Below are positions 1 to 8,873 of a stretch of DNA of 64,000 bases, piece by piece (the first letter of the stretch is position 1; every line of letters begins with the position of its first letter). The notes beneath the pieces are model-generated. The model was not told where the DNA came from. It did no database searches and worked only from the letters and a program-made list of their open reading frames with translations. Position numbers and translations under genes: made by a program. The stretch is taken from NCBI GenBank assembly GCA_963703165.1, contig OY969798.1, forward strand, positions 2,418,001 to 2,482,000. Direction: 5' to 3'. The DNA comes from JBQTKD01 sp963703165. GTDB lineage: Bacteria > Actinomycetota > Actinomycetes > Sporichthyales > Sporichthyaceae.

Positions 1-1155
1 CAGCAGTGCCGCGGGGAAGCCGGGACCGTCGTCCTCGACGAGCAGGTCCAGATGCGCGGGATGCTCGCTCACGCTCAGTCGTAGGCTCCGCGCCCCCGCC
101 CGGGCGGCGTTGGCGGCCAGGTTGATCAGGACCCGCGCCATCGCGGCGTGGTCCAGGGCGACGTGGCAGTCGCGGGGGCCGTCGATCTCGACGCCGAGCT
201 GCGACGGACCGGCCACCCGCAGCGTCGGGGCGAGGGCGTGCAACCAGTCCAGGAATTCGACGCCCTCCCGGTGCAGCGGCACCTCGCCGCCGCGTTGACG
301 GGCCAGGACGAGCAGTTCCTCGGCCAGCGCCGAGAGTCGCTGCGCCTCCTCCAGGGCGGTGCGGACCCCGGTGCGCAGCACCAGTTCGTCGGGTTCGTCG
401 ACGGCCAGTTCCAGCTCGCCGCGCAGCACGGTCAACGGCGTGCGCAGTTCGTGGCTGGCGTCGTCGAGGAAGCGCCGCTCGCGGGCCATCGCCGCGTCGA
501 TGCGGTCGAGCATCCCGTTGAGGGTCTGCCCGAGCTGAGCGATCTCGTCGGACCCGGACGGCGCCGGCAGGCGCTCGTGCGCGGCCTGACCGCTGATCGC
601 GGCGGCGGCCCGGGTCATCCGCCCGACGGGGCGCAGCGCCGCCCCCACCAGCAGCCACGACCCGGCCACGAGCACGACCAACAGCGCGGCGAGTGCGGCC
701 AGCAGAAGTTCCAGCAGCCGGTCGGCGGCCACGCCGAAGTCGGACAGGCCCGTCCCCACCACCAACGTGCCACCGGCGACCGGGCTCAACCGCAACCGGG
801 CCTGCCCGCCGAGCAGTTCGACGTTCCGCTCCATCACCCCGTACTGCGCGGGTGGCGGGTTCAGCGCCGCCGGCTCCAGCACCGGATCTGACGGGGCACC
901 AGGCGAGCGGGCGAGCATCCGCCCGTCGGTGTCGAACAACTGGGCGAACGGGTCTGCCGCCAACGCGGCGCCGTCCCCCCGGCCCCGCGCGGCGGTGATG
1001 TCGTCGGCCCGGGCGGCCAACCCGCTGTCCACGGCGGAGTCGAGCTGCCGGTCGAACGCGGCACGCATCCCCACGGCGGCCAGGGTGGCTGCGGCCAGCG
1101 CGGCGACGAGCACGAACAACCCGATCCGGGTCCGCAGGTTCGCGAGCACGCGCAC
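1..1155 (-). CDS. Two-component sensor histidine kinase, 3' end cut by window edge
   Basis: Membrane histidine kinase; 385 residues are visible and the frame is still open at base 1. The N-terminus has a hydrophobic segment (about residues 8-30), then an extracytoplasmic stretch, a second membrane segment and a HAMP-like linker. The H-box DASHELRTP places the phospho-accepting His at residue 235. The N-box (NLAANAARAGA, Asn349) and G1 box (EDDGPGF, residues 374-380) are intact, so only the last part of the ATPase domain lies outside. Start taken at GTG 1155; a second GTG six bases further in is possible. It is divergent from the OmpR-type regulator at 1217, its likely partner, with about 60 bp between them. 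The stimulus cannot be inferred. Confidence 0.88.
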   Translation of the reverse strand, partial: MRVLANLRTRIGLFVLVAALAAATLAAVGMRAAFDRQLDSAVDSGLAARADDITAARGRGDGAALAADPFAQLFDTDGRMLARSPGAPSDPVLEPAALNPPPAQYGVMERNVELLGGQARLRLSPVAGGTLVVGTGLSDFGVAADRLLELLLAALAALLVVLVAGSWLLVGAALRPVGRMTRAAAAISGQAAHERLPAPSGSDEIAQLGQTLNGMLDRIDAAMARERRFLDDASHELRTPLTVLRGELELAVDEPDELVLRTGVRTALEEAQRLSALAEELLVLARQRGGEVPLHREGVEFLDWLHALAPTLRVAGPSQLGVEIDGPRDCHVALDHAAMARVLINLAANAARAGARSLRLSVSEHPAHLDLLVEDDGPGFPAALL

Positions 1156-1216
1156 GCGCCTGAACCTAGTCGTCGACAACGCCGTGCCTCGGCGAGCACG
1201 CCCTAGGCTCGCTGCC

Positions 1217-1915
1217 ATGCGGCTGTTGGTGGTGGAGGACGACCCCAAACTGGCTGACCTGTTGGGGCGGGCGCTGCGCCGCGACGGGTACGCCGTCGAC
1301 CTCGCCGACAACGGGCAGGACGCGCTGTGGATGGCGACGGAGAACGACTACGACGCCGTCGTCCTGGACGTCATGATCCCGGCCCCCGACGGATTCGCCG
1401 TGGTCCGCGAGATGCGCGCCCGGGAACGGTGGGCCCCCGTGCTGCTGCTGACCGCCCGCGACGCGATCCCGGACCGCATCACCGGCCTGGACGCGGGCGC
1501 GGACGATTACCTGACCAAGCCGTTCGCGATCGGGGAACTGTCCGCGCGGGTGCGGGCCATGACCCGCCGCGGGATGCCGGAGCGACCGACGGTCCTGCGG
1601 GTGGGCGATCTGGAGTGCGATCCGGCGCTGCACGAAGTGCGCCGCGCAGGTCAGCAGATCCCGCTGTCCCCCACCGAGTTCTCGTTGCTGGCGGAGTTGA
1701 TGCGCAACTCCCCGAACCCCTGCACCCGCACGTATCTGATCGAACACGTCTGGGACTTCGCCTTCGACGCGAGTTCGAACGTCATCGACGTCTACATCGG
1801 GTATCTGCGGGACAAGGTGGACCGGCCCTTCGGGGTGGCCGGGATCGAGACCGTGCGCGGTGTCGGGTACCGGATCCGTCCACCGGATCCCCCGAATCCG
1901 GTGGACGGGGCCTGA
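1217..1915 (+). CDS. OmpR/PhoB-family DNA-binding response regulator
   Basis: A 232-residue response regulator. Receiver domain residues 1-115: acidic pocket Glu7/Asp8/Asp9, phospho-acceptor Asp51, switch Thr79 and Lys101 (DDYLTKPF). The C-terminal winged helix (about 135-225) includes LSPTEFSLLAEL and NVIDVYIGYLRDKVD. ATG 1217 is chosen because it begins MRLLVVEDD, where family members start; the frame is open far upstream but that part is shadow sequence. It probably pairs with the divergent histidine kinase ending at 1155. Divergent rather than co-directional kinase/regulator order is less usual. The two share a short intergenic region containing the near-palindrome cgtgcctcggcgagcacg. Confidence 0.92.
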   Translation: MRLLVVEDDPKLADLLGRALRRDGYAVDLADNGQDALWMATENDYDAVVLDVMIPAPDGFAVVREMRARERWAPVLLLTARDAIPDRITGLDAGADDYLTKPFAIGELSARVRAMTRRGMPERPTVLRVGDLECDPALHEVRRAGQQIPLSPTEFSLLAELMRNSPNPCTRTYLIEHVWDFAFDASSNVIDVYIGYLRDKVDRPFGVAGIETVRGVGYRIRPPDPPNPVDGA

Positions 1916-1917
1916 GC

Positions 1918-2784
1918 TCACCCCGCGGCCTGGTCGTCGACGATCCGATACCCGTCCAGGCCGTCGGTCTGCACCGAGTCCCGGCGGAACGGGTAGTCGA
2001 TGCGTTCACGTAGTCGCTCGACCTGCTCGGCCAGCGCGGTCGCCTCACCGCCGAGTCGCCCGGGCAGGACGTGCGCCCGCAGGTAGGCGCGGGTCAGGGT
2101 CTGCCCCGGGGTGCGCATCAACACCTCGAGCAGGTCGAACTCCCGCGCGCACAGGGCGATCGGCATCAGGCCACGGGCCACCCGACCGGTCAGCGGGTCC
2201 AACGACAGGTCCCCGACCCGCAGCAACGCAGGCGGCTCGAGCCCTCGACGGGTGAGGGCGAACACCCGCGCCAGGACCTCGGCGACGGAGAACGGCTTGG
2301 TCAGGTAGTCGTCCGCGCCCGCATGCAGACCGGCCACCCGGTCCTCGATCCCGTCCCGCGCGGTGAGCATCAGGACCGGGGCCCACTGGCCCGACCGGCG
2401 CAGCCGACGCACCACCGCGATGCCGTCCGGGGCGGGGATCATGACGTCGAGCAGGATCACGCTGTAGCGGTTCTCCAGACCGCAGTTCAGCGCCTCTCGT
2501 CCGTCGCCGGCGAGGTCGACCTGGTACCCCTCGCGGTGCAGGGCCCGTTCCAGCAGCGAGGCCACGCGAGTGTCGTCCTCGACCACGAGCACCCGCCGGG
2601 GCGCCGCGGGGGGCTCCTGGTCCAGGTCGCTCGCGTCCCAGGAAGGATCGGGTTCGGCGGCGGCCGTGCGGCGGCGGCGGACCGGCGCCGGGATCGTGGC
2701 CCGGTCGACGGTGGCAAGACCGAACGGGTCGTCCCCGGCGGCGTTGCGCGGGCGGATCGGGCGGTTGATTCGAATGTGGCTCAT
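1918..2784 (-). CDS. Second OmpR-type response regulator with N-terminal extension
   Basis: A 288-residue protein convergent with the preceding regulator (two bases apart). Residues 1-62 are a low-complexity Arg/Asp/Pro extension; the receiver starts near RRVLVVEDD (about 64), with phospho-acceptor Asp113 and DDYLTKPF intact. The C-terminal winged-helix region is recognisable (REFDLLEVLMRTPGQTLTR) but the recognition-helix part is divergent: the usual VDVHIxxLRxK segment is replaced by ALAEQVERLRERIDYP. The start is uncertain; an internal start near the receiver would remove the extension. No cognate kinase is adjacent on this strand, so it is either an orphan or a second output of the kinase at 1-1155. 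Confidence 0.82.
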   Translation of the reverse strand: MSHIRINRPIRPRNAAGDDPFGLATVDRATIPAPVRRRRTAAAEPDPSWDASDLDQEPPAAPRRVLVVEDDTRVASLLERALHREGYQVDLAGDGREALNCGLENRYSVILLDVMIPAPDGIAVVRRLRRSGQWAPVLMLTARDGIEDRVAGLHAGADDYLTKPFSVAEVLARVFALTRRGLEPPALLRVGDLSLDPLTGRVARGLMPIALCAREFDLLEVLMRTPGQTLTRAYLRAHVLPGRLGGEATALAEQVERLRERIDYPFRRDSVQTDGLDGYRIVDDQAAG

Positions 2785-2896
2785 CGACGTGCTCCCTTCT
2801 GGATGACCGGGCTCCCCTGCACCGGTCGATGGATTCAGGCTGCGCCGCCGTCGCTAAGGAACCGATGAGAGCGGCGGCGTGAACGGGGCCGGACGT

Positions 2897-2934
2897 GGGA
2901 CAGGCCCGCCCGTGGATTCGGGCGGGCCTGTCCC
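2897..2934 (-). terminator. Strong hairpin 3' of the HtrA-like protease
   Basis: Perfect 15-bp inverted repeat (gggacaggcccgccc / gggcgggcctgtccc) with an 8-nt loop, 25 bp downstream of the protease stop codon. There is no T-run, as is common for GC-rich actinobacterial terminators. It could serve both convergent flanks. Confidence 0.7.
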
Positions 2935-2958
2935 TTCCCCGGGGTCACCGGGGGGAGG

Positions 2959-3762
2959 TCACCGCTGGGCCTCACGCAGCAGTGCGGCAACCACGGGCTT
3001 CGCGACGGAGGTCGGGATCGAGAACCCGATGTTCTCCGCGGACGGGGCACCGGCCGAGTTGATGCCGATGAAGTGCCCGGCAGCATCGACCAGTGGGCCT
3101 CCGCTGTTGCCGGGGTTGATCGCCGCGTCGGTCTGGATCATGTGCCGCAGCGTCGCGCCGTGGTCGGTGTCGATCGTCCGGTTCAACGCCGAGACGATGC
3201 CCTGACTGACCGTCGGGCCACCTTCCAGGGCCAACGCGTTCCCGATCGCGACCACCGGGTCACCCACCCGCAGCGCGCGCGAGTCCCCGAGCGGCACCGC
3301 GGGCAACGGCTTTCCGGCCTTCACCTGGAGCACCGCCACGTCGTGCGCGGGCGAGGCCCCGAGCACCTTGGCGGGCAACGCCCGGCCGTCCGCGAGGAAC
3401 ACCGTGACCTTCTGCGCCCCCTCGACCACGTGAGCATTGGTGACGATCACGCCCGAGCGGTCGGTGATCACACCCGTGCCGGTGGCCGTCTGGCTGACGG
3501 GTGCCTCGAAAAGCCCGCCGGGCAGCGGCGCCAACTCCGACTGGATCCGCACAACCGACGGGCCGACGGCGGCGAGCACTGCCGGAACGTCAACCCCACT
3601 CGGGTGTCCCAGCGCCGTGGCCGAGCGACCCGGACCGGGCTTGCCGGCGTCCGATGTCTCCGCCGCCGCAGCCATCCCGACCGGTCCGGCCACCAGAGCG
3701 GTGGTGAGCAGCATCGCGAGCCCAGTGCGTCGCAGTCCACGTCCGTGCGATGCGGTGTTCAT
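2959..3762 (-). CDS. Secreted HtrA-like trypsin-fold serine protease without PDZ domain
   Basis: A 267-residue S1C-type serine protease. An Arg-rich n-region and hydrophobic core (GLAMLLTTALVAGPVGM) followed by AAAAE form a signal peptide, so the enzyme should act outside the membrane. The catalytic triad is visible: His111 (TNAHVV), Asp141 (HDVAVL), Ser220 (NPGNSGGPL). Typical HtrA/DegP proteins carry one or two PDZ domains after the protease; this one ends about 45 residues after the Ser, so it is protease-only. Start ATG 3762. It is followed by the hairpin at 2897-2934. Role is inferred as extracytoplasmic protein quality control or processing; the substrate is unknown. Confidence 0.9.
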   Translation of the reverse strand: MNTASHGRGLRRTGLAMLLTTALVAGPVGMAAAAETSDAGKPGPGRSATALGHPSGVDVPAVLAAVGPSVVRIQSELAPLPGGLFEAPVSQTATGTGVITDRSGVIVTNAHVVEGAQKVTVFLADGRALPAKVLGASPAHDVAVLQVKAGKPLPAVPLGDSRALRVGDPVVAIGNALALEGGPTVSQGIVSALNRTIDTDHGATLRHMIQTDAAINPGNSGGPLVDAAGHFIGINSAGAPSAENIGFSIPTSVAKPVVAALLREAQR

Positions 3763-3977
3763 GACTTGCCTCCCTCAGCAGGGCCGTCGGATGACGACCC
3801 GTCAGGAGATGAGGCTGCCGAAGTGTCGATAAGAGACAGATGAGAGGAATTGCCCCCGCGGACACGGTTCTGTCACGGGCCCCATTCGTTGGGGACGTCG
3901 TCCCGTACAGCCACGTGTCAGCCCGAGTACCGGCTGACATGCTGCTGGGGCGGCTGACAGGCCGGGCCGACGGGGCG

Positions 3978-4145
3978 TCAGTCGGTCGCGTCGGCCGCCA
4001 CGCTCGACGCGATCGCGGGCGAAGGCGACGGTTCGTCGGCGCCGTCGGTCCAGGCCATCCCGGCCGCACCGATCACGAGGACAGTCAGTCCCGCCACGAC
4101 TCCGAGCACAGTGCGGTGCGGTGTCCGTACGTCGGCGGTCGCCAT
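3978..4145 (-). CDS. Small single-pass membrane protein (55 aa)
   Basis: A short ORF starting at ATG 4145, with AGGAG about 6 nt upstream, ending at TGA 3978. The protein has a charged N-terminus (MATADVRTPHRT), one hydrophobic segment (VLGVVAGLTVLVIGAAGMAW) and a Ser/Pro/Asp/Ala-rich tail predicted outside. Codon third positions are strongly G/C, as in neighbouring genes. It lies 215 bp upstream of the HtrA-like protease on the same strand. No family is recognised; a tail-exposed peptide that could be a membrane partner or target of the protease is conjecture. Confidence 0.6.
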   Translation of the reverse strand: MATADVRTPHRTVLGVVAGLTVLVIGAAGMAWTDGADEPSPSPAIASSVAADATD

Positions 4146-4281
4146 GGGTGCTCCTGCGATGCGGCGCGCTTCATCGCGCGCTCCCTCGCATCATCAGGGC
4201 CCGACACACCGGCGCGTCGCCCGACACGCATGAACTGACCGAACGGATGAGGCCCACCGCGGGCGGCGCTCGAGCGCCGGA

Positions 4282-5652
4282 CTACCGGCGCGTGGGCGGG
4301 ATCTCGAAGTACCGTCCGGGAACGCCGACGATGTCCTCCGCGGCGGCGAGTCGCACCATCGGAAGCGCGCGGGTGCGGCCCGATGTGTCGGACAGGGTGG
4401 CGCGGGCGCCGCCGAAGGTCAGCACGGAACCGGCGATCGTCGAGAGGCGATGGCCCGTCGGGGTGAGGACGTGCCCCATGGAACGCAGGGCGCGGTCAAG
4501 AACCTTCATGGCGGGCGCGGGGAGACGACGTTGCCCGGCGACGCGGACCAGCAGTTCGTCGCCCATCCAGGCCAGGCCGGTGACCGCATCTGCCTCCTTG
4601 CGGGTGGCGAGCAGCGAGCCGGTGCGCAGGTCGAACAGGCGAAGTACCGCTCCACCCTTCGGGGTGGGCTTGCCCCACAGCGCGACGGTGGTCTCGTCGG
4701 CGCTGACGGCCATCGCCGCGACGCTGCTCATCCCGATGTTCTCGGTCACGACCACGGGGACGCCACCGACGACTCGCGCCAGGCCGGGGGCCTTGAAGCC
4801 GTGGACGGCGAGGAAGCCGTTGGACACCGCGTGCGCGATCCCGAGTTCGCCGACGTCGCGGAGCTCGATGCGGCCCTCGCGCACGGACATCAGGCGGGCG
4901 GGGATGAGGCCCTGGTCGTGGGTCACCAGCAGTTCGACGAGGTCGCCGACCCGGTCGGTGCAGCGCATCGACTGGATCCGTTCACCGGCGGTCAACGGGA
5001 GCGGCACTGCATGACGCAGGGTCAGATCCTCGAGCAGGTGCACCGTCAACCGTGGCGGGGTCACCCCGTCGGCGGCCGCGCGGTCGAGGGCAGCGACCAC
5101 AGTTCCGCTGGGGCACGCCGCGAGCGGGCCGCCGCCGTCGGACTCCGAACCCCAGGCGACCGGCGTCCCGTTGGCGTCGACGGCAACCAGGTTGGCGCCC
5201 CCGAAGCGGCCGGACGCGACCGCGACCGCCGGACCACCGGCGATGGGCTGCGGGGTCCCGAGGACCTGCTGGAACACCTCTTCCTGCGACACGGTGCCGC
5301 ACGCCTCGGTGTCCCAGGACAGCAGTTCACGGTTGAAGACCACCGCGGCGACACCGCCACGCGGGTCGACCCACGGCCGACAGTTCGCACCGACGCCGTC
5401 GTCCACGTGGGCGGACACCCGCGGGGGCATCTCGGCGCCGTAGCTGGCCTCGACGGCGAAGTTCGCCCGGGGTCCGTCGCCGTCGTCGAGCCGCGTGACC
5501 ACTGCCAGCGCGCGCCCCGCGGCACTGGCGGCATCCACCTTGGGGGCGACGCACGAACAGGCCGCCGACGCAGGGTTGGGCAGAACGATCTGCGACGCGA
5601 TGACGACGCCCAGACAGGTTGCTGCCGCACTCCACGGACGCCACACAGCCAT
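4282..5652 (-). CDS. Secreted protein, probable beta-propeller, unknown function
   Basis: A 456-residue protein with an N-terminal signal peptide (hydrophobic core ATCLGVVIASQIVL, cleavage likely after NPASA) and a mature N-terminus beginning ACSCVAP, a Cys-x-Cys start seen in several exported actinobacterial proteins. The rest has repeating beta-rich segments of the kind found in WD40/YVTN-like propellers, for example AAMAVSADETTVALWG and RLFDLRTGSLLATRKEADAVTGLAWMG (given here in two overlapping parts). Several Cys residues could form disulfides. No catalytic motif is recognised. It is followed by about 300 bp before the divergent PEP-enzyme pair. Function unknown. Confidence 0.75.
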   Translation of the reverse strand: MAVWRPWSAAATCLGVVIASQIVLPNPASAACSCVAPKVDAASAAGRALAVVTRLDDGDGPRANFAVEASYGAEMPPRVSAHVDDGVGANCRPWVDPRGGVAAVVFNRELLSWDTEACGTVSQEEVFQQVLGTPQPIAGGPAVAVASGRFGGANLVAVDANGTPVAWGSESDGGGPLAACPSGTVVAALDRAAADGVTPPRLTVHLLEDLTLRHAVPLPLTAGERIQSMRCTDRVGDLVELLVTHDQGLIPARLMSVREGRIELRDVGELGIAHAVSNGFLAVHGFKAPGLARVVGGVPVVVTENIGMSSVAAMAVSADETTVALWGKPTPKGGAVLRLFDLRTGSLLATRKEADAVTGLAWMGDELLVRVAGQRRLPAPAMKVLDRALRSMGHVLTPTGHRLSTIAGSVLTFGGARATLSDTSGRTRALPMVRLAAAEDIVGVPGRYFEIPPTRR

Positions 5653-5741
5653 GGCGCCTCCCGTCGGCAGTTACGAGGACTTGGGAGCATTGGACACCGC
5701 GAATCGGATTTTGGCGACTGTTCGCCCGCCGACCCGCGCGA

Positions 5742-5753
5742 TCTTGATCAAGA
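5742..5753. promoter_or_regulatory. 12-bp perfect palindrome in divergent promoter region
   Basis: TCTTGATCAAGA, in the 299-bp gap between the divergent secreted protein (start 5652) and the PEP-utilising pair (start 5952). A dimeric repressor or activator site is possible. It is a single copy, so the assignment is weak. The rest of the gap shows no other gene. Confidence 0.3.
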
Positions 5754-5951
5754 CTGTGACTCCCCGGTGCCCCGTTTGACCCGGGCCGCCGCCGCGTCGT
5801 CGCTCGTTGAACACCGATGAAACTTCTGAGGCGCCCCCGGGGCGATTCGGGATCTCACCCGTTACAACTGTGCTCAACCGCCGACGGGCCACCTTGCCCC
5901 CGACTTTCGGGCAGGTCAAGACTGGCGCCCTCGCCTCGAGACAGGAACGCC

Positions 5952-7586
5952 ATGACCACGCCCGCCAAGCAACCGCTTTCGCCCGTACCGCCCGGCCCGG
6001 GGCCGTGGGAGCTCGATCCGGTGCACTTCCCCCGGCCGGTCACCGGCTACTGGGCAGAGATGCATCCCGAGCCGTTCGCGAACGGGTTCGGCGACTTCAT
6101 GGCGTTCTACGGCATCCCATTGCTGAAGCGGATGACCTCGTATCCGAGCGGCTTCTGCTACTCGCAGATGGTGCCGGTGGCACCCGAGGAGTTCCCGAAC
6201 CGCGTGGCACGCGCCGCCGAGGTGTTCGAGACCAAGGGCTGGCGGGAGCAGGCGACGGAGTGGGAAGAGGTCCGCAAGCCCAACTCTGTGCGGGCCCACC
6301 GCGAAATCCAGGCGATCGACCCCGACGGACTGAGCGACGACGAACTGGTGGCCCACCTGCGCCGTTGTCGCGAGCACCACGCCGTGATGATCCGCCAGCA
6401 CATGGCGTTCACCGGCACCGCCGTCATCCCCGCCGGCGACTTCCTCGTCCAGACGCAAGCCTGGACCGGCCTGCCGACGGTGAAGCTGCTCGGACTGATG
6501 CGCGGTGCGTCCCTGGTGTCCGGTGGCAGCTCCGCGGAGCACGCCGCGCTGGTCGGCGCCTACCGCGCCGACCCCGAGGCGCGAAAGGCCCTCGACTCCG
6601 GCGGCGACCCGGGCGCCCTGCTCGAACGTCTTCGTCGGGAGGACACCGCGACCGGTCGGGCACTGAACGAGTACCTCGAGTTGGTCGGCTGCCGGCTGCT
6701 CGACGGCTTCGACATCTCGGGTCGCTACGCGCTGGAGATGCCCGACGTCCTCCTGCGCTCGATCACCACCGCCATCGACAGCGCCGGCATTGAATCGGAC
6801 CTCGATGCGCAGGTCGCGGAGGTCCGTAGCCACGTGCCCGAGGAGCACCGCGAGGCCTACGACTCCCTGCTCGCGGAGGCGCGGATCGGCTACTCCGTGC
6901 GCGACGAGCGCGGGGTGTTCAGCGACATCTGGGCGTCCGGGCTGATGCGTCGCGCCGCCATGGCCGCCGGACGGCGCCTCGCCGAGCGCGGACGACTGCA
7001 CGAGGCCGAGCACTTCGTCTACGCAAACATCGACGAGATGTGCGCGGTGCTCGAAGGCGCGGCGACGCCGACCGCCGACGAGCTGGCCGCCCGCCTCACC
7101 TACCACCAGACCTACACCGCCAAGGACGTCCCCGCGCACATCGGCGACGACCCGATGCCGCCGCCGGACCCGTCCCAGCTCCCACCCCCGATGCAGCGCC
7201 TGATGGCAGCGATCGGGATCGCGATGGCCGAGATGTTCGGTCAATCCGTGGAGGAGCACGAGGGCGAGGTCATCCGTGGCCTGGCCGCCAGTTCCGGCGT
7301 CCGGGAGGGAATCGTCCGGCGCGTCAACGGTCCGGTCGACTTCAACCGCATCCAAAAGGGCGACATCCTCCTCACGGAGGCGACCACCGAGGCCTTCAAC
7401 ATCCTGCTCCCCCTGCTCGCGGCGATCATCACCGACAGCGGCGGCGCGCTCTCGCACGCGGCGCTCGTGTCCCGCGAGTACGGCATCCCCGGCGTCGTCG
7501 GTACGCGCGACGCCACCGAGCGGATCCCCGACGGCGCCCGCGTACGGGTCGACGGCGACAAGGGTGAAGTCACGGTGCTGGGTTGA
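5952..7586 (+). CDS. PEP-utilising enzyme, phosphohistidine (swivel) domain half of a split PEP synthase/Rph-like enzyme
   Basis: A 544-residue protein. The C-terminal 80 residues are a PEP-utiliser mobile domain: SGGALSHAALVSREYGIPG carries the phospho-accepting His502, followed by DGARVRVDGDKGEV. Residues about 30-440 match in layout the middle substrate-binding region of rifampicin phosphotransferases and uncharacterised PEP-synthase-like enzymes (W-x-E...P..G start, helical body). The ATP-binding half is absent here and is encoded by the next gene, whose TTG start overlaps this stop. ATG 5952 is chosen because AGGAA lies just upstream. Expected reaction: phosphoryl transfer from ATP through His to a small substrate. 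Substrate unknown. Confidence 0.83.
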   Translation: MTTPAKQPLSPVPPGPGPWELDPVHFPRPVTGYWAEMHPEPFANGFGDFMAFYGIPLLKRMTSYPSGFCYSQMVPVAPEEFPNRVARAAEVFETKGWREQATEWEEVRKPNSVRAHREIQAIDPDGLSDDELVAHLRRCREHHAVMIRQHMAFTGTAVIPAGDFLVQTQAWTGLPTVKLLGLMRGASLVSGGSSAEHAALVGAYRADPEARKALDSGGDPGALLERLRREDTATGRALNEYLELVGCRLLDGFDISGRYALEMPDVLLRSITTAIDSAGIESDLDAQVAEVRSHVPEEHREAYDSLLAEARIGYSVRDERGVFSDIWASGLMRRAAMAAGRRLAERGRLHEAEHFVYANIDEMCAVLEGAATPTADELAARLTYHQTYTAKDVPAHIGDDPMPPPDPSQLPPPMQRLMAAIGIAMAEMFGQSVEEHEGEVIRGLAASSGVREGIVRRVNGPVDFNRIQKGDILLTEATTEAFNILLPLLAAIITDSGGALSHAALVSREYGIPGVVGTRDATERIPDGARVRVDGDKGEVTVLG

Positions 7587-8842
7587 CCGGCATCGTGCCC
7601 CTCGTCAGCGCCGAGGAAGAAGCGGTCTACGGCGCCAAGGCGGTGGGTCTGGGCGAGGCGCTGCGGGCCGGCCTGCCGGTCCCTCCGGGAGTCGCTCTTC
7701 CCGGACCCGAGGTCGACGCGATCGCGGCCGGCGCAGCCGAAGCCACAGCCGCCCTGCGCGAGGCCGTGCGGGACCTGCCGATGCCCGTGGCCGTGCGCTC
7801 CTCGGCCGTGGGCGAGGACTCCGCCGGCGCCAGCTTCGCCGGTCAGCACCTGACCGTCCTGAACGTGCGTTCGGCCGACGAGGTCGAGAAGGCGGTGCGG
7901 GAGGTCTGGTGGTCCGCCAACTCCGACTCGGCCATCACCTACCGCAAGCGACTCGATGTGTTCGAACGGCCGAGTGTCGGGGTCGTCGTGCAGTCGCTCC
8001 TGGCGCCGGACAGCGCAGGCGTCATGTTCACGAAGAACCCGATCAGCGGCGCGGACGAGCGGCTGATCGAGGCGAACTGGGGCCTGGGCGAGGCGGTCGT
8101 CGCCGGCCGGGTCATTCCCGACTCGTTCCGGGTCGCCCGCGGCGGCGAAGTCCTCGAACGCACGCCGGGGTTCAAGAAGATCGCCATCCGCCCGAACCCT
8201 GACGGCGGCACGTTCGACGAGAAGATCCCCGTCGAGCAACGAGAAGTCCTGTGCCTGAGCGACGAGCAACTCCAGGCTCTGTCCCAGCTGGCGGACGCAT
8301 GCGAACGGGCCTACGGCGCCGGCCGGGATATCGAATGGGCGTTCGCCGACGGGCAGCTCTACCTGCTGCAGTGCCGGGCGATCACCATCTCGGCGGGCTC
8401 GACCCCGGCGGCATCACCGACCCCGACACCGTCCGAGGGCGCATCCATCGGGCACGTGCCGCTGTTCTCCGACCTCGCCGCGCCCGATCGCGACGCCATC
8501 GCACGCCTGTTCACCCACCGGGTGTTCGCTCCCGCCGAGACCGTCGTCAAGGAGGGCTCCGAAGCGGCAGCGTTCTACCTCATCGACGCCGGCACGGCGA
8601 CCGTGACCGTGCAAGGGACGTTCCGACGGACCCTCGGCCCAGGTGATTACTTCGGCGAGATCGCCCTGCTGGACCAGGGTCTCCGCTCCGCCACCATCAC
8701 CGCCGACTCGGAGCTCGTCTGCCGCGGGATCACCCTGTGGGACTTCAAGCCACTGGTGGAGGGCAACGGCGCCATCGGGTGGACCTTGCTGCAGACCCTC
8801 GCCCGAATGCTCCGCGAGTCCGAGGAGGCACGGCACGCCTGA
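7583..8842 (+). CDS. ATP-binding half of a PEP synthase/Rph-like enzyme fused to a cNMP-binding domain
   Basis: A 419-residue protein starting with TTG inside TTGA, overlapping the upstream stop (translational coupling). Residues 1-275 are a PPDK_N/PEP-pyruvate-binding ATP-grasp-like domain: GAKAVGLGEALRAGLPVPPG, VAVRSSAVGEDSAGASFAGQ, AGVMFTKNP, EANWGLGEAVVAG, QCRAITI. After a Ser/Thr/Pro linker (about 276-290) there is a complete cyclic-nucleotide-binding domain (about 295-405) with the phosphate-binding cassette FGEIALL...RSATI, including the Arg expected to hold the cyclic phosphate. Together with the preceding gene it rebuilds one enzyme, in swapped order. Regulation by cAMP or a similar ligand is inferred from the domain. 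Confidence 0.85.
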   Translation: MTGIVPLVSAEEEAVYGAKAVGLGEALRAGLPVPPGVALPGPEVDAIAAGAAEATAALREAVRDLPMPVAVRSSAVGEDSAGASFAGQHLTVLNVRSADEVEKAVREVWWSANSDSAITYRKRLDVFERPSVGVVVQSLLAPDSAGVMFTKNPISGADERLIEANWGLGEAVVAGRVIPDSFRVARGGEVLERTPGFKKIAIRPNPDGGTFDEKIPVEQREVLCLSDEQLQALSQLADACERAYGAGRDIEWAFADGQLYLLQCRAITISAGSTPAASPTPTPSEGASIGHVPLFSDLAAPDRDAIARLFTHRVFAPAETVVKEGSEAAAFYLIDAGTATVTVQGTFRRTLGPGDYFGEIALLDQGLRSATITADSELVCRGITLWDFKPLVEGNGAIGWTLLQTLARMLRESEEARHA

Positions 8843-8873
8843 GGGCGCCCACGGGCGACGCTCAGTCGGCCAG

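Noticed and set aside
767..1216. Long upstream extension of the OmpR-type regulator frame
   Set aside because: It lies antisense to the histidine kinase gene and reads as Arg/Pro/Ala-rich shadow sequence; the receiver starts normally at 1217.
3827..3840. ATAAGAGACAG, resembling the Tn5/Nextera mosaic end
   Set aside because: Only 11 contiguous bases match, the rest of the 19-bp end differs at several positions, and no transposon or sequence break is visible. A chance match is more likely than an assembly artefact, though read coverage could settle it.
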